64,000 nt of DNA. It comes from Synechocystis sp. PCC 7509 (GTDB taxonomy: Bacteria; Cyanobacteriota; Cyanobacteriia; Cyanobacteriales; Chroococcidiopsidaceae). This document shows, one piece after another, positions 1 through 7,865 of the stretch (positions within the stretch are counted from its first letter, which is position 1; every line of letters starts with the position of its first letter). Position numbers and translations under genes: made by a program. The stretch spans positions 1,941,193 through 2,005,192 of the forward strand of contig NZ_ALVU02000001.1 of assembly GCF_000332075.2 (NCBI RefSeq), written 5' to 3'. Under the pieces are notes generated by a model, which searched no databases, had not been told where the DNA came from, and saw only the letters and a program-made list of their open reading frames with translations.

Positions 1-947
1 TGTGCTTCCTCAAAATCAATTATTGGCCCTTTAGGCACAATTTTTGTCGGATTAACATTCGGATGGCTGCGGTAGTAATGCCGTTTTATATGGTCTAAGT
101 TGCAGGTTTCTTTGATTCCTGGCTGCTGGTACAAGTCTTTGAGGTAATTCCAAAGATTGGGATAATCGATAATCCGGCGCAAGTTACATTTAAAGTGGAC
201 GTAGTAGACTGCATCAAACCGTAATAAAGTTGTAAACATAAACCAATCAGCTTCGGTAATGCGATCGCCACATAGATATCTTTGTTTAGCTAAAACATTT
301 TCCCAGCGATCTAATTTTGTAAATAGTTCGGTTACAGCTTCATTGTAAGCCGATTGAGTAGTCGCAAAACCTGCTTTATACACGCCATTATTGATTGGTT
401 GGTAGATAGCATCGGCAACTTCATCAATAGCTGACTGCAATTTTTCAGGATAAAAATCAAGATTGTTTTTTGCATACTCCTCAAACTGAGTATCAAGCAT
501 CCTGACAATTTCACGAGACTCGTTATTAACAATTTTGCCTGTTTGCTTGTCCCACAATACCGGAACTGTTACCCGTCCACTATAATTAGGCTCGGCTTGA
601 AGGTACAATTCCCACAGGTAGCGATTATGGTTAAGAGTATCGGGAATGCAACCAGGTTCACTATCTGAAAATTCCCAGCTATTTTGGTCAATTTCTGGTG
701 CTACTACCGATAAACCAATAATATCTTCCAAGCCCTTTAAGCGGCGCATAATGGCGGTACGGTGCGCCCAAGGACACGCCCAAGAGATGTAAAGATGGTA
801 ACGCCCCACTTCAGCTTTAAAACCGCTACTACCGTCGCTGGTAATGCGATCGCGGAAGGTAGTAGAAGGACGAACAAATTTGCCTTGCTCGTCTTCTTGA
901 TCTCTTTGAGCAATCCATTTACCGTCTTTAAGAACACCCAAACCCAT
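1..947 (-). CDS. Glutathionyl-hydroquinone reductase (omega-type glutathione S-transferase), 3' end cut
   Basis: The reading frame runs from an ATG at 947 off the left edge, giving 315 codons. The family uses glutathione to reduce glutathionyl-hydroquinones in the cytosol. A thioredoxin-like N-terminal half carries CPWAHR with the expected nucleophilic Cys at about residue 58, preceded by YHLYISWA. The all-helical C-terminal half contains RYLCGDRITEADW, typical of the GST C-terminal domain. YqjG/ECM4 family proteins are about 320-330 residues, so only the last few residues are missing. A GAGGTGA Shine-Dalgarno lies just upstream of the ATG. It reads in the same direction as gatC and ycf3 but with an 80-bp gap, so it probably has its own promoter. 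Family assignment is firm; the substrate is inferred. Confidence 0.9.
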   Translation of the reverse strand, partial: MGLGVLKDGKWIAQRDQEDEQGKFVRPSTTFRDRITSDGSSGFKAEVGRYHLYISWACPWAHRTAIMRRLKGLEDIIGLSVVAPEIDQNSWEFSDSEPGCIPDTLNHNRYLWELYLQAEPNYSGRVTVPVLWDKQTGKIVNNESREIVRMLDTQFEEYAKNNLDFYPEKLQSAIDEVADAIYQPINNGVYKAGFATTQSAYNEAVTELFTKLDRWENVLAKQRYLCGDRITEADWFMFTTLLRFDAVYYVHFKCNLRRIIDYPNLWNYLKDLYQQPGIKETCNLDHIKRHYYRSHPNVNPTKIVPKGPIIDFEEA

Positions 948-1030
948 AATTGTCACCTCTCGTGAATATTTACTTCAAATTAAGTCCAACTAGGGCTTGG
1001 GTTGCATCGTTCTTAAGTGTTAGGGCAAAA

Positions 1031-1321
1031 TCATTCTGCGCTCAGGATTTGGGGAACTTTAAAAAAGTCTCCTTCTTGATCTGGCGCACCAGTTAGGATT
1101 GCTTCTCTCTCTCCGTAGGGTTGTAATTCATCCTTGCGCGTGACGTTACTAACATCAATGGCGCGGGTTGTCGGCGGGACATCAGTTACATCAAGTTCGC
1201 TTAATTGAGCAAAATAATCTATAATACTGCCCAACTGAGTAGTAAATTGTGCTTCTTCTTCTGGTGATAGCTCTAAACGGGCAAGCAAAGCAACTTTATG
1301 GACTTGTTCGCGGTCGATCAT
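1031..1321 (-). CDS. gatC: Asp/Glu-tRNA amidotransferase subunit C
   Basis: This 96-residue protein is the small stabilising subunit of the GatCAB amidotransferase, which converts Glu-tRNA(Gln) to Gln-tRNA(Gln). The N-terminus [18 protein letters not shown] and the central segment ending in [15 protein letters not shown] are characteristic, as is the C-terminal region with [19 protein letters not shown]. Full length matches the family. gatA and gatB are not in the window, as is common in cyanobacteria where the three genes are dispersed. ycf3 lies 43 bp upstream in the same direction, so the two may be co-transcribed. Confidence 0.95.
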   Translation of the reverse strand: MIDREQVHKVALLARLELSPEEEAQFTTQLGSIIDYFAQLSELDVTDVPPTTRAIDVSNVTRKDELQPYGEREAILTGAPDQEGDFFKVPQILSAE

Positions 1322-1364
1322 AAATTAGTTAATGGGAGACAATGTTATAAAACCGAAGATCGAG

Positions 1365-1886
1365 CTAGAAATAAACATCTATGTTCGAGCGTCCGGTAGT
1401 CTTAAGCCAGTTTTGGGCTTCAAGGTAATTATTAGGAGCCATACGAATCGCTCTTACCCAATATTGTGCAGCTTTATCAAATAATCTCTCTGATGCGTCC
1501 ACATCGCCGACAGATTTGGCTTGTTCGCCTTGGTAGTGGTAAATTACAGCAATATTATTTAACGCTTGAGGTAGACGGGGATTAGATTCTATGGCTAGTT
1601 CGTATTGATCTAAAGCTCTTTGGTGTTCGCCATTACTAGCATAAATAAGCCCCATATTGTAAAGGATGTAACTGCGATCGTTCGCGTCTTCCTCTAATTC
1701 TAAAGCTTCGTTATAGTTGTCTAGTGCTTCTGCGTATTCGCCATCGGCTTGCGCTGACATTCCATCGCGGTAGTAAACAAAGGCTTCTTTGGCTTTTTTA
1801 TTAGTAGGCAAGATTTTTAAAATAATATCTGCCATGACTGTAAAAGACTTGTCAATAAAATTATCGTTACGTTGAGTTCTGGGCAT
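1365..1886 (-). CDS. ycf3: Photosystem I assembly protein Ycf3
   Basis: The 173-residue protein begins [20 protein letters not shown], the conserved start of cyanobacterial and chloroplast Ycf3, which fixes the start codon at 1886. Three tetratricopeptide repeats follow (about residues 35-68, 72-105 and 120-153), with the typical pattern [20 protein letters not shown]. Ycf3 is a thylakoid-associated chaperone that brings PsaA/PsaB and other PSI subunits together. The gene is intact and full length. It lies upstream of gatC on the same strand; on its other side begins the degenerate patch with the IS element. Confidence 0.96.
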   Translation of the reverse strand: MPRTQRNDNFIDKSFTVMADIILKILPTNKKAKEAFVYYRDGMSAQADGEYAEALDNYNEALELEEDANDRSYILYNMGLIYASNGEHQRALDQYELAIESNPRLPQALNNIAVIYHYQGEQAKSVGDVDASERLFDKAAQYWVRAIRMAPNNYLEAQNWLKTTGRSNIDVYF

Positions 1887-2008
1887 AATCTTGAGTTAAT
1901 GTTTTTGCTAATGGCTGGATTTTAATTGATTTTGAGGCAGCAACAAGATTATTTTAATAGTTGCTCAAGCACCAGTGCTATCTATATCTTAGGTAGTATG
2001 ACGGATAG

Positions 2009-2254
2009 AAGGCGATCGCACTTACACAGATTCGGTGGTTTCGCCTCCCAGATCCAGACCAGATAGTGCCGTTTTATCAAACCGTCCATGAAATCAACCG
2101 CCGCGATTACTCTCACAATCAATGTTTAGCCTGGTCGCCAGAAGATATTTATTTTCGAGACTGGGAAAAACTTTGTGCTAGTCGCTATACTTTTGTTGCC
2201 GAGATTGAAGATGCGATCGTTGGTTTTGGATAATTAGAAACCAATGGTCATATT
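2009..2254 (+). pseudogene. GNAT acetyltransferase pseudogene, 5' part
   Basis: The frame codes for LTQIRWFRLPDPDQIVPFYQ... and IYFRDWEKLCASRYTFVAE followed by GFG-stop-LETNGHI, resembling the N-terminal half of a GNAT N-acetyltransferase. No good start codon remains: the in-frame triplet before AAG at 2009 is TAG. A TAA at 2231-2233 breaks the frame where a Gln is plausible. At 2254 the sequence is interrupted by the IS5-family element; removing the element and one ATT copy joins ...NGHI directly to DCFYCHEDYQ in frame. The stop inside this half is not caused by the insertion, so decay may have begun before or after it. Confidence 0.75.
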
Positions 2255-2312
2255 AGACCTCTTGCAAAAGTTAATGATAAAATCGTAGGGAAGTGACTAA
2301 GTAGAAGTAAAA

Positions 2313-2747
2313 GTGACTTATAAAAAGGTAAAAAAATTAAAGGCGGAAGAATTTAAACGTTTGACTGGAGTGCATTTTGACACTTTTAATCAAATGGTAG
2401 AAATAGTCAAGGAAGCGGAAAAATCAAGGAAGAAAACTGGCAGACCGCCAAAACTAAAGGTAGAAGACCAAATCTTAATGGTCTTAGAATATTTACGAGA
2501 GTACCGAACTTTTTTTCATTTAGGTGCTACTTGGGGAATAAACGAATCTACAGCCTACCGAATTATTCAAAAAATAGAAAATATTTTAATTAAAGCTCCT
2601 CAACTAAGACTACCAGGGAAAAAGAGATTGATTGACGATGATTATCAGCTAGAAACGGTAGTAATAGATGTAAGTGAGACCCCCATAGAAAGACCTAAAA
2701 AAAACAAAAGAGCTATTATAGTGGCAAGAAAAAAAGACATACGTTGA
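2313..2747 (+). CDS. IS5-family transposase, OrfA (N-terminal part)
   Basis: GTG start at 2313; 144 residues if no frameshift occurs. It contains the N-terminal DUF4096/HTH-like segment (residues 10-80, GRPPKLKVEDQILMVLEYLR, then TYRIIQ-type recognition helix ESTAYRIIQKIE) and the first catalytic Asp in VVIDVSETPIERP. A run of eight A residues followed by C (2697-2705) contains the slippery heptamer A AAA AAC at 2699-2705. A -1 shift there continues as PKKKQKSYYSGKKKRHTLKAQ, which is the expected family sequence. The zero-frame tail (residues after about 130) is therefore probably not part of the functional enzyme. Confidence 0.85.
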   Translation: MTYKKVKKLKAEEFKRLTGVHFDTFNQMVEIVKEAEKSRKKTGRPPKLKVEDQILMVLEYLREYRTFFHLGATWGINESTAYRIIQKIENILIKAPQLRLPGKKRLIDDDYQLETVVIDVSETPIERPKKNKRAIIVARKKDIR

Positions 2748-3151
2748 AAGCCCAAGTAGTTATCGATCAAAGAAATGGAGAAATACTGTGTACGTACTAT
2801 GGCAAGGGTTCTGAACATGATTTCAAGTTATATAAAAGAAGCAAAATCAGGATTAAAAAAGAGGTTAAATGTTTAGCAGATAAGGGATATCAAGGAATTA
2901 AAAAGCATCATCATTTTAGTCAAATACCTAAAAAGAAGCCAAGAAAAGATAAGCTTTCTGTAGCCGAGAAAAAAGAGAATAGAGAACTAGCGAAAGAGAG
3001 AATAATTATTGAAAATGTTTTTGCCCATTTGAAAAGATTTAGGATTTTACAAGGGCGATATAGAAACAGAAGGAAACGATTTGGATTAAGGTTTAATTTA
3101 ATAGCTTCTATTTATAATTATGAGCTTAACTTAAACGCAAATCAATCTTAA
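2744..3151 (+). CDS. IS5-family transposase, OrfB (catalytic C-terminal part)
   Basis: This frame is -1 relative to OrfA and overlaps its stop. It supplies the rest of the RNase H-like DDE domain: LKAQVVID, the second Asp in LADKGYQGIKKHH, and the catalytic Glu in IIIENVFAHLKRF, followed by the basic C-terminus. The track start is a TTG, but the frame is open upstream to the A8C slippery run at 2697-2705, so the protein is best read as an OrfA-OrfB fusion of roughly 275 residues. Spacing of D, D and E is normal, so the enzyme looks intact if frameshifting works. Confidence 0.85.
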   Translation: MKAQVVIDQRNGEILCTYYGKGSEHDFKLYKRSKIRIKKEVKCLADKGYQGIKKHHHFSQIPKKKPRKDKLSVAEKKENRELAKERIIIENVFAHLKRFRILQGRYRNRRKRFGLRFNLIASIYNYELNLNANQS

Positions 3152-3173
3152 AGCTTATTTTTGCAAGAGGTCT

Positions 3174-3420
3174 ATTGATTGCTTTTACTGCCATGAAGAC
3201 TATCAGCCGTTGTAGTGTGGGTAGTCAAATCTATTGAGCAATAGCAGAAAAGGCGGTAGAAGTATGTTTAGAGCGCTTGTTTACCGAAGCAAGTATTAGC
3301 GCATAGCCATTTTTTCAGCGCCTAGGATTTGTAATTATCACCGAGCAGTAAGCTACTTGTAGAGGAGATTTTACTAACGATGTCATGGCAAAAGTTTTGA
3401 ACCTAATTGCTGGTAAATAA
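3174..3420 (+). pseudogene. GNAT acetyltransferase pseudogene, 3' part
   Basis: After the second ATT copy the GNAT remnant resumes as DCFYCHEDYQ. An extra C near 3207 shifts the frame, after which VGSQIY, AIAEKAVEVCLERLFTEASI, PFFQRLGFVIITEQ and DVMAKVLNLIAGK can be read to a TAA at 3418-3420. These match the acetyl-CoA binding region (Q/RxxGxG/A-like VGSQIY) and the C-terminal GNAT beta strands. Three in-frame stops are present: TGA 3235-3237, TAG 3304-3306 and TAA 3349-3351. Each sits where Arg or Gln is expected and is one transition away from CGA, CAG or CAA. Clearly non-functional. Confidence 0.8.
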
Positions 3421-3421
3421 A

Positions 3422-3973
3422 CTAAGAATAGCCTTCAACATATTCAACTTCTGGCAGTTTTCCGGCTCTAAAGCTAAGTACCCGCTTGCCGTCCGTTTCA
3501 AATACTAATCGATAAAAGCGATCGCTTTTATCTTTGGGGATAAACGTCAAATAGTGTCCGCCACTATCTGCTCTATAGGCGTGAGTGCTGACCTTGATTT
3601 GTTTTGGATACAGCGCTTTAATTCGAGCTTCGGTATCGCCAATTTTTGCACCACTTAGGGTAGTAATAGGGCTAGAGTTGGATACATCGACTCTAGCAAT
3701 GCGCCCATTAATAACTATTAATCCCAGACCTTTAGGTGCGCCTTGAGGCTGGACGTAATAGCAGCCTCGCTAAATGGGATATCCGGTAGAAATTAGCTTA
3801 GTCCCTGATGCTGTACTTGCTTGTGTAACGGTCATTCCTACTCTAATTGAGCCAATGCCACTGACAGCAACTTTTGACTGCTTTGTAATTTTTGTTTGGG
3901 CGCTAGTTGCACCGATAGCTACTACCGCCACTGCTAGAGGACTGATTAAATAAGTTAAAAATTTCGCGCTCAT
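3422..3973 (-). pseudogene. Exported conserved hypothetical protein, interrupted by one TAG
   Basis: From an ATG at 3973 the frame encodes a Sec-type signal peptide (residues 1-26, ending GATSAQ), then a mature protein with SGIGSIRVGMTVTQAS. A single TAG at 3770-3772 interrupts it after 67 residues. The same frame then continues uninterrupted for 115 codons (GCYYVQPQGAPKGLG, ITTLSGAKIGDTEARIKALYP, GGHYLTFIPKD, RLVFETDGKRV, FRAGKLPEVEYVEGYS) to a natural stop at 3422. I recognise this as a widespread family of small secreted proteins of unknown function. The downstream part is well preserved, so the nonsense change is recent, or the codon is read through; readthrough is less likely. Confidence 0.75.
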
Positions 3974-4142
3974 ACTTAGTAATCTTTATTTTTATTGACT
4001 AATTAGAGCGGTTAATTGTTGCCACGCCCAAAAAAAAGATGACATTTTGTTATCCCTTGAACGATAGGGCATAGAGATTTTGCCCTATCCAGCAAAAAAG
4101 AGTCTTTCTGACTTAAGGCATAGACAAATTGTAAATAAGAGT

Positions 4143-4160
4143 GTTACATTAATTTACATA
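4143..4160 (+). promoter_or_regulatory. HLR1 motif, probable RpaB-binding site
   Basis: GTTACATT-AA-TTTACATA matches the published HLR1 pattern (G/T)TTACA(T/A)(T/A)NN(G/T)TTACA(T/A)(T/A) at every defined position. It lies 40 bp upstream of the hliP start. HLR1 is the site used by the response regulator RpaB to control high-light genes in cyanobacteria, including hli genes. A site this close to the start fits repression at low light with release in high light; the transcription start itself was not identified. Confidence 0.8.
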
Positions 4161-4200
4161 GAAGGAAACATAAATTAATAAATTATCAGGGAACTCAACC

Positions 4201-4383
4201 ATGCAAAGTACACCAAAAGTAGTTACACCCCCAGTAATGGAAGACCGCAACGCTTGGCGTTATGGTTTTACTCCTCAAGCCGAAATCTGGAACGGTCGGC
4301 TAGCAATGATTGGTTTTTTGGCTGCTGCTGGAATTGAACTATTTTCTGGACAAGGTTTTCTGCACTTCTGGGGCATCATGTAA
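4201..4383 (+). CDS. High-light-inducible protein (one-helix chlorophyll a/b-binding-like)
   Basis: The 60-residue protein has the signature of the Hli/Scp family: FTPQAEIWNGRLAMIGFLAA, in which the ExWNGRxAM segment contains the chlorophyll-binding Glu and Asn, followed by a single transmembrane helix (about residues 32-50). These thylakoid proteins bind chlorophyll and carotenoid, dissipate energy and help photosystem II assembly. An AGGGAA ribosome site precedes the ATG. An HLR1 box lies at 4143-4160 and a strong terminator at 4428-4467, so it is a single-gene light-stress transcription unit. Exact Hli subtype is not assigned. Confidence 0.95.
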   Translation: MQSTPKVVTPPVMEDRNAWRYGFTPQAEIWNGRLAMIGFLAAAGIELFSGQGFLHFWGIM

Positions 4384-4427
4384 CACCCAGTAAGAAAAAC
4401 AAAAGTATCAAAGACAAGGAATTTTTT

Positions 4428-4467
4428 GACTTGAGAGATAACAAGAATCTCTTAGGTCATTTTTTTG
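4428..4467 (+). terminator. Rho-independent terminator of hliP
   Basis: A 12-bp stem (4428-4439 with 4447-4458, two G-U pairs) closes a 7-nt loop and is followed by ATTTTTTT. It lies 45 bp after the hliP stop. Confidence 0.85.
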
Positions 4468-4479
4468 AGAGAACTACTT

Positions 4480-4513
4480 AAAAACGCCAATAGCAGCAGC
4501 CATCAGCGTTTTT
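4480..4513 (-). terminator. Probable terminator of sigA
   Basis: AAAAACGC and GCGTTTTT form an inverted repeat 18 nt apart, with a T tract on both strands. It lies 40 bp beyond the sigA stop on the minus strand and may also back up the hliP terminator. Confidence 0.55.
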
Positions 4514-4553
4514 AATCATTGAATTAATTATAGCAGCCAAAAACTAACCGATT

Positions 4554-5714
4554 TTAGCGGATATATTCTTTCAAAACGCTATTACGGTTTGGATGTCGTA
4601 ATTTACGTAAAGCTTTAGCTTCTATTTGACGAATGCGTTCGCGGGTGACGTTAAATATCTGTCCAATTTCTTCCAACGTCTTCATCCGACCGTCATCTAA
4701 ACCATAACGCAGGCGCAATACATCGCGTTCGCGGGGGCTAAGACCATCTAAAACTTTCTCTAAGTCTTCACGCAACAGATTTTTAGAAACTTGATCTTCT
4801 GGCGTTTCACCATCCGACTCAATGAAATCACCCAGGCGAGAATCTTCTTCTTTACCAATAGGCGTTTCTAGAGAAATTGGCAATTGAGCGGACTTAGCAA
4901 TAAATCGCAGTTTCTCAATGGTCATTTCCATTCGAGTTGCAATTTCTTCCTCAGTGGGCTTACGTCCCATCTCTTGAGAAAGCAGCTTTGTTGTCTTTTT
5001 AATGCGGGAAATAGTTTCGTAAAGGTGGACGGGTAAACGAATTGTTCTTGATTGATCGGCGATCGCGCGCGTAATTGCTTGACGAATCCACCATGTAGCG
5101 TAAGTTGAAAACTTATAACCCTTTTCGTGATCGAACTTTTCCGCCGCCCGGATCAAACCCAAACTTCCTTCTTGAATCAAGTCTTGAAACGATAGACCAC
5201 GATTCATGTACTTTTTGGCAATAGAAACTACTAAACGCAAGTTCGACTGCACCATTTTATCTTTAGCCCGTCGTCCCACATGGAGGCGATAACGAAAGGA
5301 ATTTATTGGTAACTCTACAGCTTCAGCCCATTCACTGTCATGGGGATCTCGATCTAGGCGATCGCAAAGTTGCTCCCTGACGCGCTCCATTTGCAGCAAT
5401 TCGGCAATTTTTCGAGCTAGTTCAATTTCCTCATCCGCTCTTAACAGCCGAATTCTACCTATTTCTTGCAAATACAGACGAATTGAATCTTCTGTATAGT
5501 GCTTCTTTTTAGTTTGCGCCCGACGACGAGACTTGACAACTTTACCAGCTTTTACTTCTTCTTCAGGTTGGGATTCTATCAATTCATCTTGTTCGTCTAG
5601 GTCTAAAGGATTAAATTCTTCTTCAATCAAAACTTCTAATGTGCTTTCAGGCTGATTAATTGTTTTGATTTCAGGCTGATGAGTGGTTTCGAGTACGTTG
5701 TTAGCCTGGTTCAT
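4554..5714 (-). CDS. sigA: Principal RNA polymerase sigma factor (group 1, SigA/RpoD)
   Basis: The 386-residue protein has an acidic N-terminus (about 1-60), a basic stretch [11 protein letters not shown], region 1.2 ([16 protein letters not shown]), region 2 with the core-binding and -10 recognition segments ([35 protein letters not shown]), region 3 and region 4 with the -35 helix-turn-helix ([20 protein letters not shown]). The length and the C-terminus [15 protein letters not shown] are those of the essential cyanobacterial housekeeping sigma factor rather than a group 2 paralogue. It directs most vegetative transcription. About 850 bp without a gene lies upstream, leaving room for several promoters. 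Confidence 0.93.
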   Translation of the reverse strand: MNQANNVLETTHQPEIKTINQPESTLEVLIEEEFNPLDLDEQDELIESQPEEEVKAGKVVKSRRRAQTKKKHYTEDSIRLYLQEIGRIRLLRADEEIELARKIAELLQMERVREQLCDRLDRDPHDSEWAEAVELPINSFRYRLHVGRRAKDKMVQSNLRLVVSIAKKYMNRGLSFQDLIQEGSLGLIRAAEKFDHEKGYKFSTYATWWIRQAITRAIADQSRTIRLPVHLYETISRIKKTTKLLSQEMGRKPTEEEIATRMEMTIEKLRFIAKSAQLPISLETPIGKEEDSRLGDFIESDGETPEDQVSKNLLREDLEKVLDGLSPRERDVLRLRYGLDDGRMKTLEEIGQIFNVTRERIRQIEAKALRKLRHPNRNSVLKEYIR

Positions 5715-6567
5715 GCCGCGTTCCTCATGCTCCTTGATTCAACTATCAATCTATCGTCATTTATTTCGTACTCTTATTAACTGTGCTATTAGCTTATTTA
5801 ATAAGAGGTTTAATTGCTTGTACTGTCAGTGGCAAAGCATCAAATAGACCGGGCATAGAAATTAAAAATTACCACTGCGATCTTCGATGTATTTGCCTAA
5901 AATAAGACTTTATCGTTTTATAAAATCTAATGCCTAATAGTGGCTCTAAAAGCTGCTATTAGTGCTGGGAGTTGCTAAGACCCCTCCGATTGTAGCCTGT
6001 TTCACAGAAATTGCCTGCCTTTAATGTTTGAATTGTAAAATCTACAGTGGTGATTAGTTAAATTGTTGGTTTTGAGCGCAAGGTAATACCTGGAGGCAAT
6101 TAAATAAATAGCTCCAAATGTTTTAGTTGCTCCCCCACTTTCCCCTACTTGTTTAATATTTTAAACTTGCTTGGCTTAATTGCCATCAATTCCCGGTTTT
6201 TGAGTGGAATAGTTAGCATTTGTTGTTCGCTCAGGCATAGATTTTTTCAGTCATCAAGCTTGATATTTTCTACCTTAATTGGGTTTCAGATAATTTGCCA
6301 GTGAGCAAAAAGCGCCGTAAACAGTGGTATAAATTACCTCAAATTCAAGGTCAGAGGTTTTGTACCATTGCTCCTTAACACTAACTTTGGGGTTAACCTA
6401 AACTTAAAACTTTTGGTCTTTGTCTAAGTTAACTGACGCTTGCTCAAATTTCAACCTCAGAGAACTTGACAAATCGCCGAAGTTCTCTCGCTATTGTAGT
6501 GAATAAATATCTAGAATTACAAACCAAATAAAAATAATTTGTATCTTTGAACGTCAAGGGCAACAAA
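5715..6567. other. 853-bp intergenic region upstream of sigA
   Basis: No convincing gene, tRNA or repeat is visible on either strand. Stop codons are dense in all frames. It presumably holds the sigA promoter(s) and the tail of the deacetylase transcript. I could not define a -10 element with confidence. Confidence 0.5.
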
Positions 6568-7254
6568 TTATGGTTGTAGATAGCTGGGGTGGGAATGCCA
6601 AAAGTTATCAATATTAACAAACTTATAGCCGAGTTGTAGAAGTTGTGGAATCAAAATTTGGGTAATTTCTGCCACATCAGAGCCGCCACAAGCGCCATCA
6701 TGTAAAACAATAGTAGAACCGTTCTGTACTTGTTCCAGAACTCTTTGTACGACAAGATTAATTCCCGGTCGTACCCAATCTTCAGGGACTACACTCCACA
6801 TTACCGAACGGTATTGCCATTGAGTTAATAATTCTAGAGTTTGGGGAGTAAATAAACCGTTGGGAGGGCGAACATTGCGGAGCTTTGTGCCATTTATACC
6901 GCAAGCTGCTGAAATCGCACTTTGAGTTGATTCTAAGCTTTGTCGCAACTGCGTAGTGGTAAGAAGCGGAAAAGAGCGATGATCGTAGCCATGCAAACCA
7001 ATCGAATGTCCGAAGTCGCAAACTGATTTGGCAACCGTGGGGTAACGATGGACGCAAGCACCCAACAAAAAAAAACTAGCTGGGATAGCGTAATCATCCA
7101 AAACCTTGAGCAATTGGGGCGTATAAACTGGATGAGGTCCATCGTCAAACGTTAAAGCAATTTCTTTTGTATGAGCATTCCCCGACCAAAGACAGTCAGG
7201 GAAAGTAGGTTGTAAAATGCGGTAAAGAACAGGAAAAAATGGAGCCAGTTGCAT
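6568..7254 (-). CDS. Polysaccharide deacetylase (NodB-type, carbohydrate esterase 4)
   Basis: A 228-residue metal-dependent deacetylase with the CE4 motifs in order: LTFDDGPHP (catalytic base and first metal Asp, residues 34-42), GLHGYDH (metal His at about 88 and 92), RPPNG (motif 3), and IVLHDGACGG (motif 5 His). Family members deacetylate chitin oligosaccharides, peptidoglycan or other N-acetylated polysaccharides. There is no obvious signal peptide; the N-terminus is only moderately hydrophobic, so location is uncertain. It is transcribed divergently from the lipoprotein gene at 7314. Substrate unknown. Confidence 0.88.
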   Translation of the reverse strand: MQLAPFFPVLYRILQPTFPDCLWSGNAHTKEIALTFDDGPHPVYTPQLLKVLDDYAIPASFFLLGACVHRYPTVAKSVCDFGHSIGLHGYDHRSFPLLTTTQLRQSLESTQSAISAACGINGTKLRNVRPPNGLFTPQTLELLTQWQYRSVMWSVVPEDWVRPGINLVVQRVLEQVQNGSTIVLHDGACGGSDVAEITQILIPQLLQLGYKFVNIDNFWHSHPSYLQP

Positions 7255-7313
7255 TTTGATATTTTTTACAGACAGAAATTAACTACAAATTTTAACTTTA
7301 GCAATTATTTTAG

Positions 7314-7841
7314 ATGAGTTACGAAGTCGCCAAAAGGGGAAAATCAATAGTTTTTTGCAGTTGGTTGAGTACAATTTTCCTCGTCAGTTGCTCTACAGTA
7401 ACTACTACCGAATACGAAGCCACAGCCCGGACTACTTATACTTGGCAAGTTGAGTATTTTGTCAACCAAAGTAACGATAATTTAACACGGTTTGAACCTT
7501 TTGCTTCTACATCTTTGGTCAATCGCAACGGGATCAAGCCAGAAAATGCTGTAACAGGCCCTGACGATAAAGGCTTGTGGTGGGCGGCTTTACCGCCAAG
7601 ACCTACGGTAGACGAAATTGAGCAACGGCAAAAACCATCTCAAAAACCTAGCAGTCCGCAACTGATTAGGTCTGTAGATTATCGGCTAAGTTATACCGTA
7701 GGAAACAAAGTGCAAATCTTGCCTACAAATTATCAAGTTTACCGCCAAGTAGTTAAGGCTTACCCGCAAAAATCACCTTTACAATTAACTTTAGGAGTGA
7801 ACGATAACACTGTAGAAAAAGCTCAATTAAGCTCTGAGTAA
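7314..7841 (+). CDS. Putative lipoprotein of unknown function
   Basis: 175 residues. The N-terminus has a basic region (KRGK), a hydrophobic stretch and a lipobox-like LVSC ending at Cys26, so it is probably a lipid-anchored envelope protein. The mature part has no domain I recognise; it contains a proline-rich segment (RPTVDEIEQRQKPSQKPSSP) and a WWAALPPRP motif. The alpha/beta hydrolase at 7866 follows after 24 bp on the same strand, so the two are probably co-transcribed. Function unknown. Confidence 0.7.
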   Translation: MSYEVAKRGKSIVFCSWLSTIFLVSCSTVTTTEYEATARTTYTWQVEYFVNQSNDNLTRFEPFASTSLVNRNGIKPENAVTGPDDKGLWWAALPPRPTVDEIEQRQKPSQKPSSPQLIRSVDYRLSYTVGNKVQILPTNYQVYRQVVKAYPQKSPLQLTLGVNDNTVEKAQLSSE

Positions 7842-7865
7842 TTAGTTTAATATTAAGGTGCGTCA

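Larger units (their letters stand above)
2255..3173 (+). mobile_element. Complete IS5-family insertion sequence, 919 bp
   Basis: The ends are perfect 15-bp inverted repeats, AGACCTCTTGCAAAA at 2255-2269 and its complement at 3159-3173. The target ATT is duplicated (2252-2254 and 3174-3176). Removing the element and one ATT restores the frame of the interrupted acetyltransferase remnant, which confirms the boundaries. Inside are two overlapping frames that together make one DDE transposase. Family assignment (IS5, IS1031/ISL2-like subgroup) rests on protein organisation and the 3-bp duplication. The intact frames and perfect ends suggest a recent and possibly still mobile copy. Confidence 0.9.

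Noticed and set aside
737-965. Short frames on both strands inside the glutathionyl-hydroquinone reductase gene
   Set aside because: They overlap a well-conserved coding frame and show no independent motifs; they are shadow frames.
2231-2233. Stop-codon readthrough or recoding as an explanation for the internal stops in this and other genes
   Set aside because: Three different stop codons are involved, frameshifts accompany several of them, and no recoding element is visible; decay explains them better.
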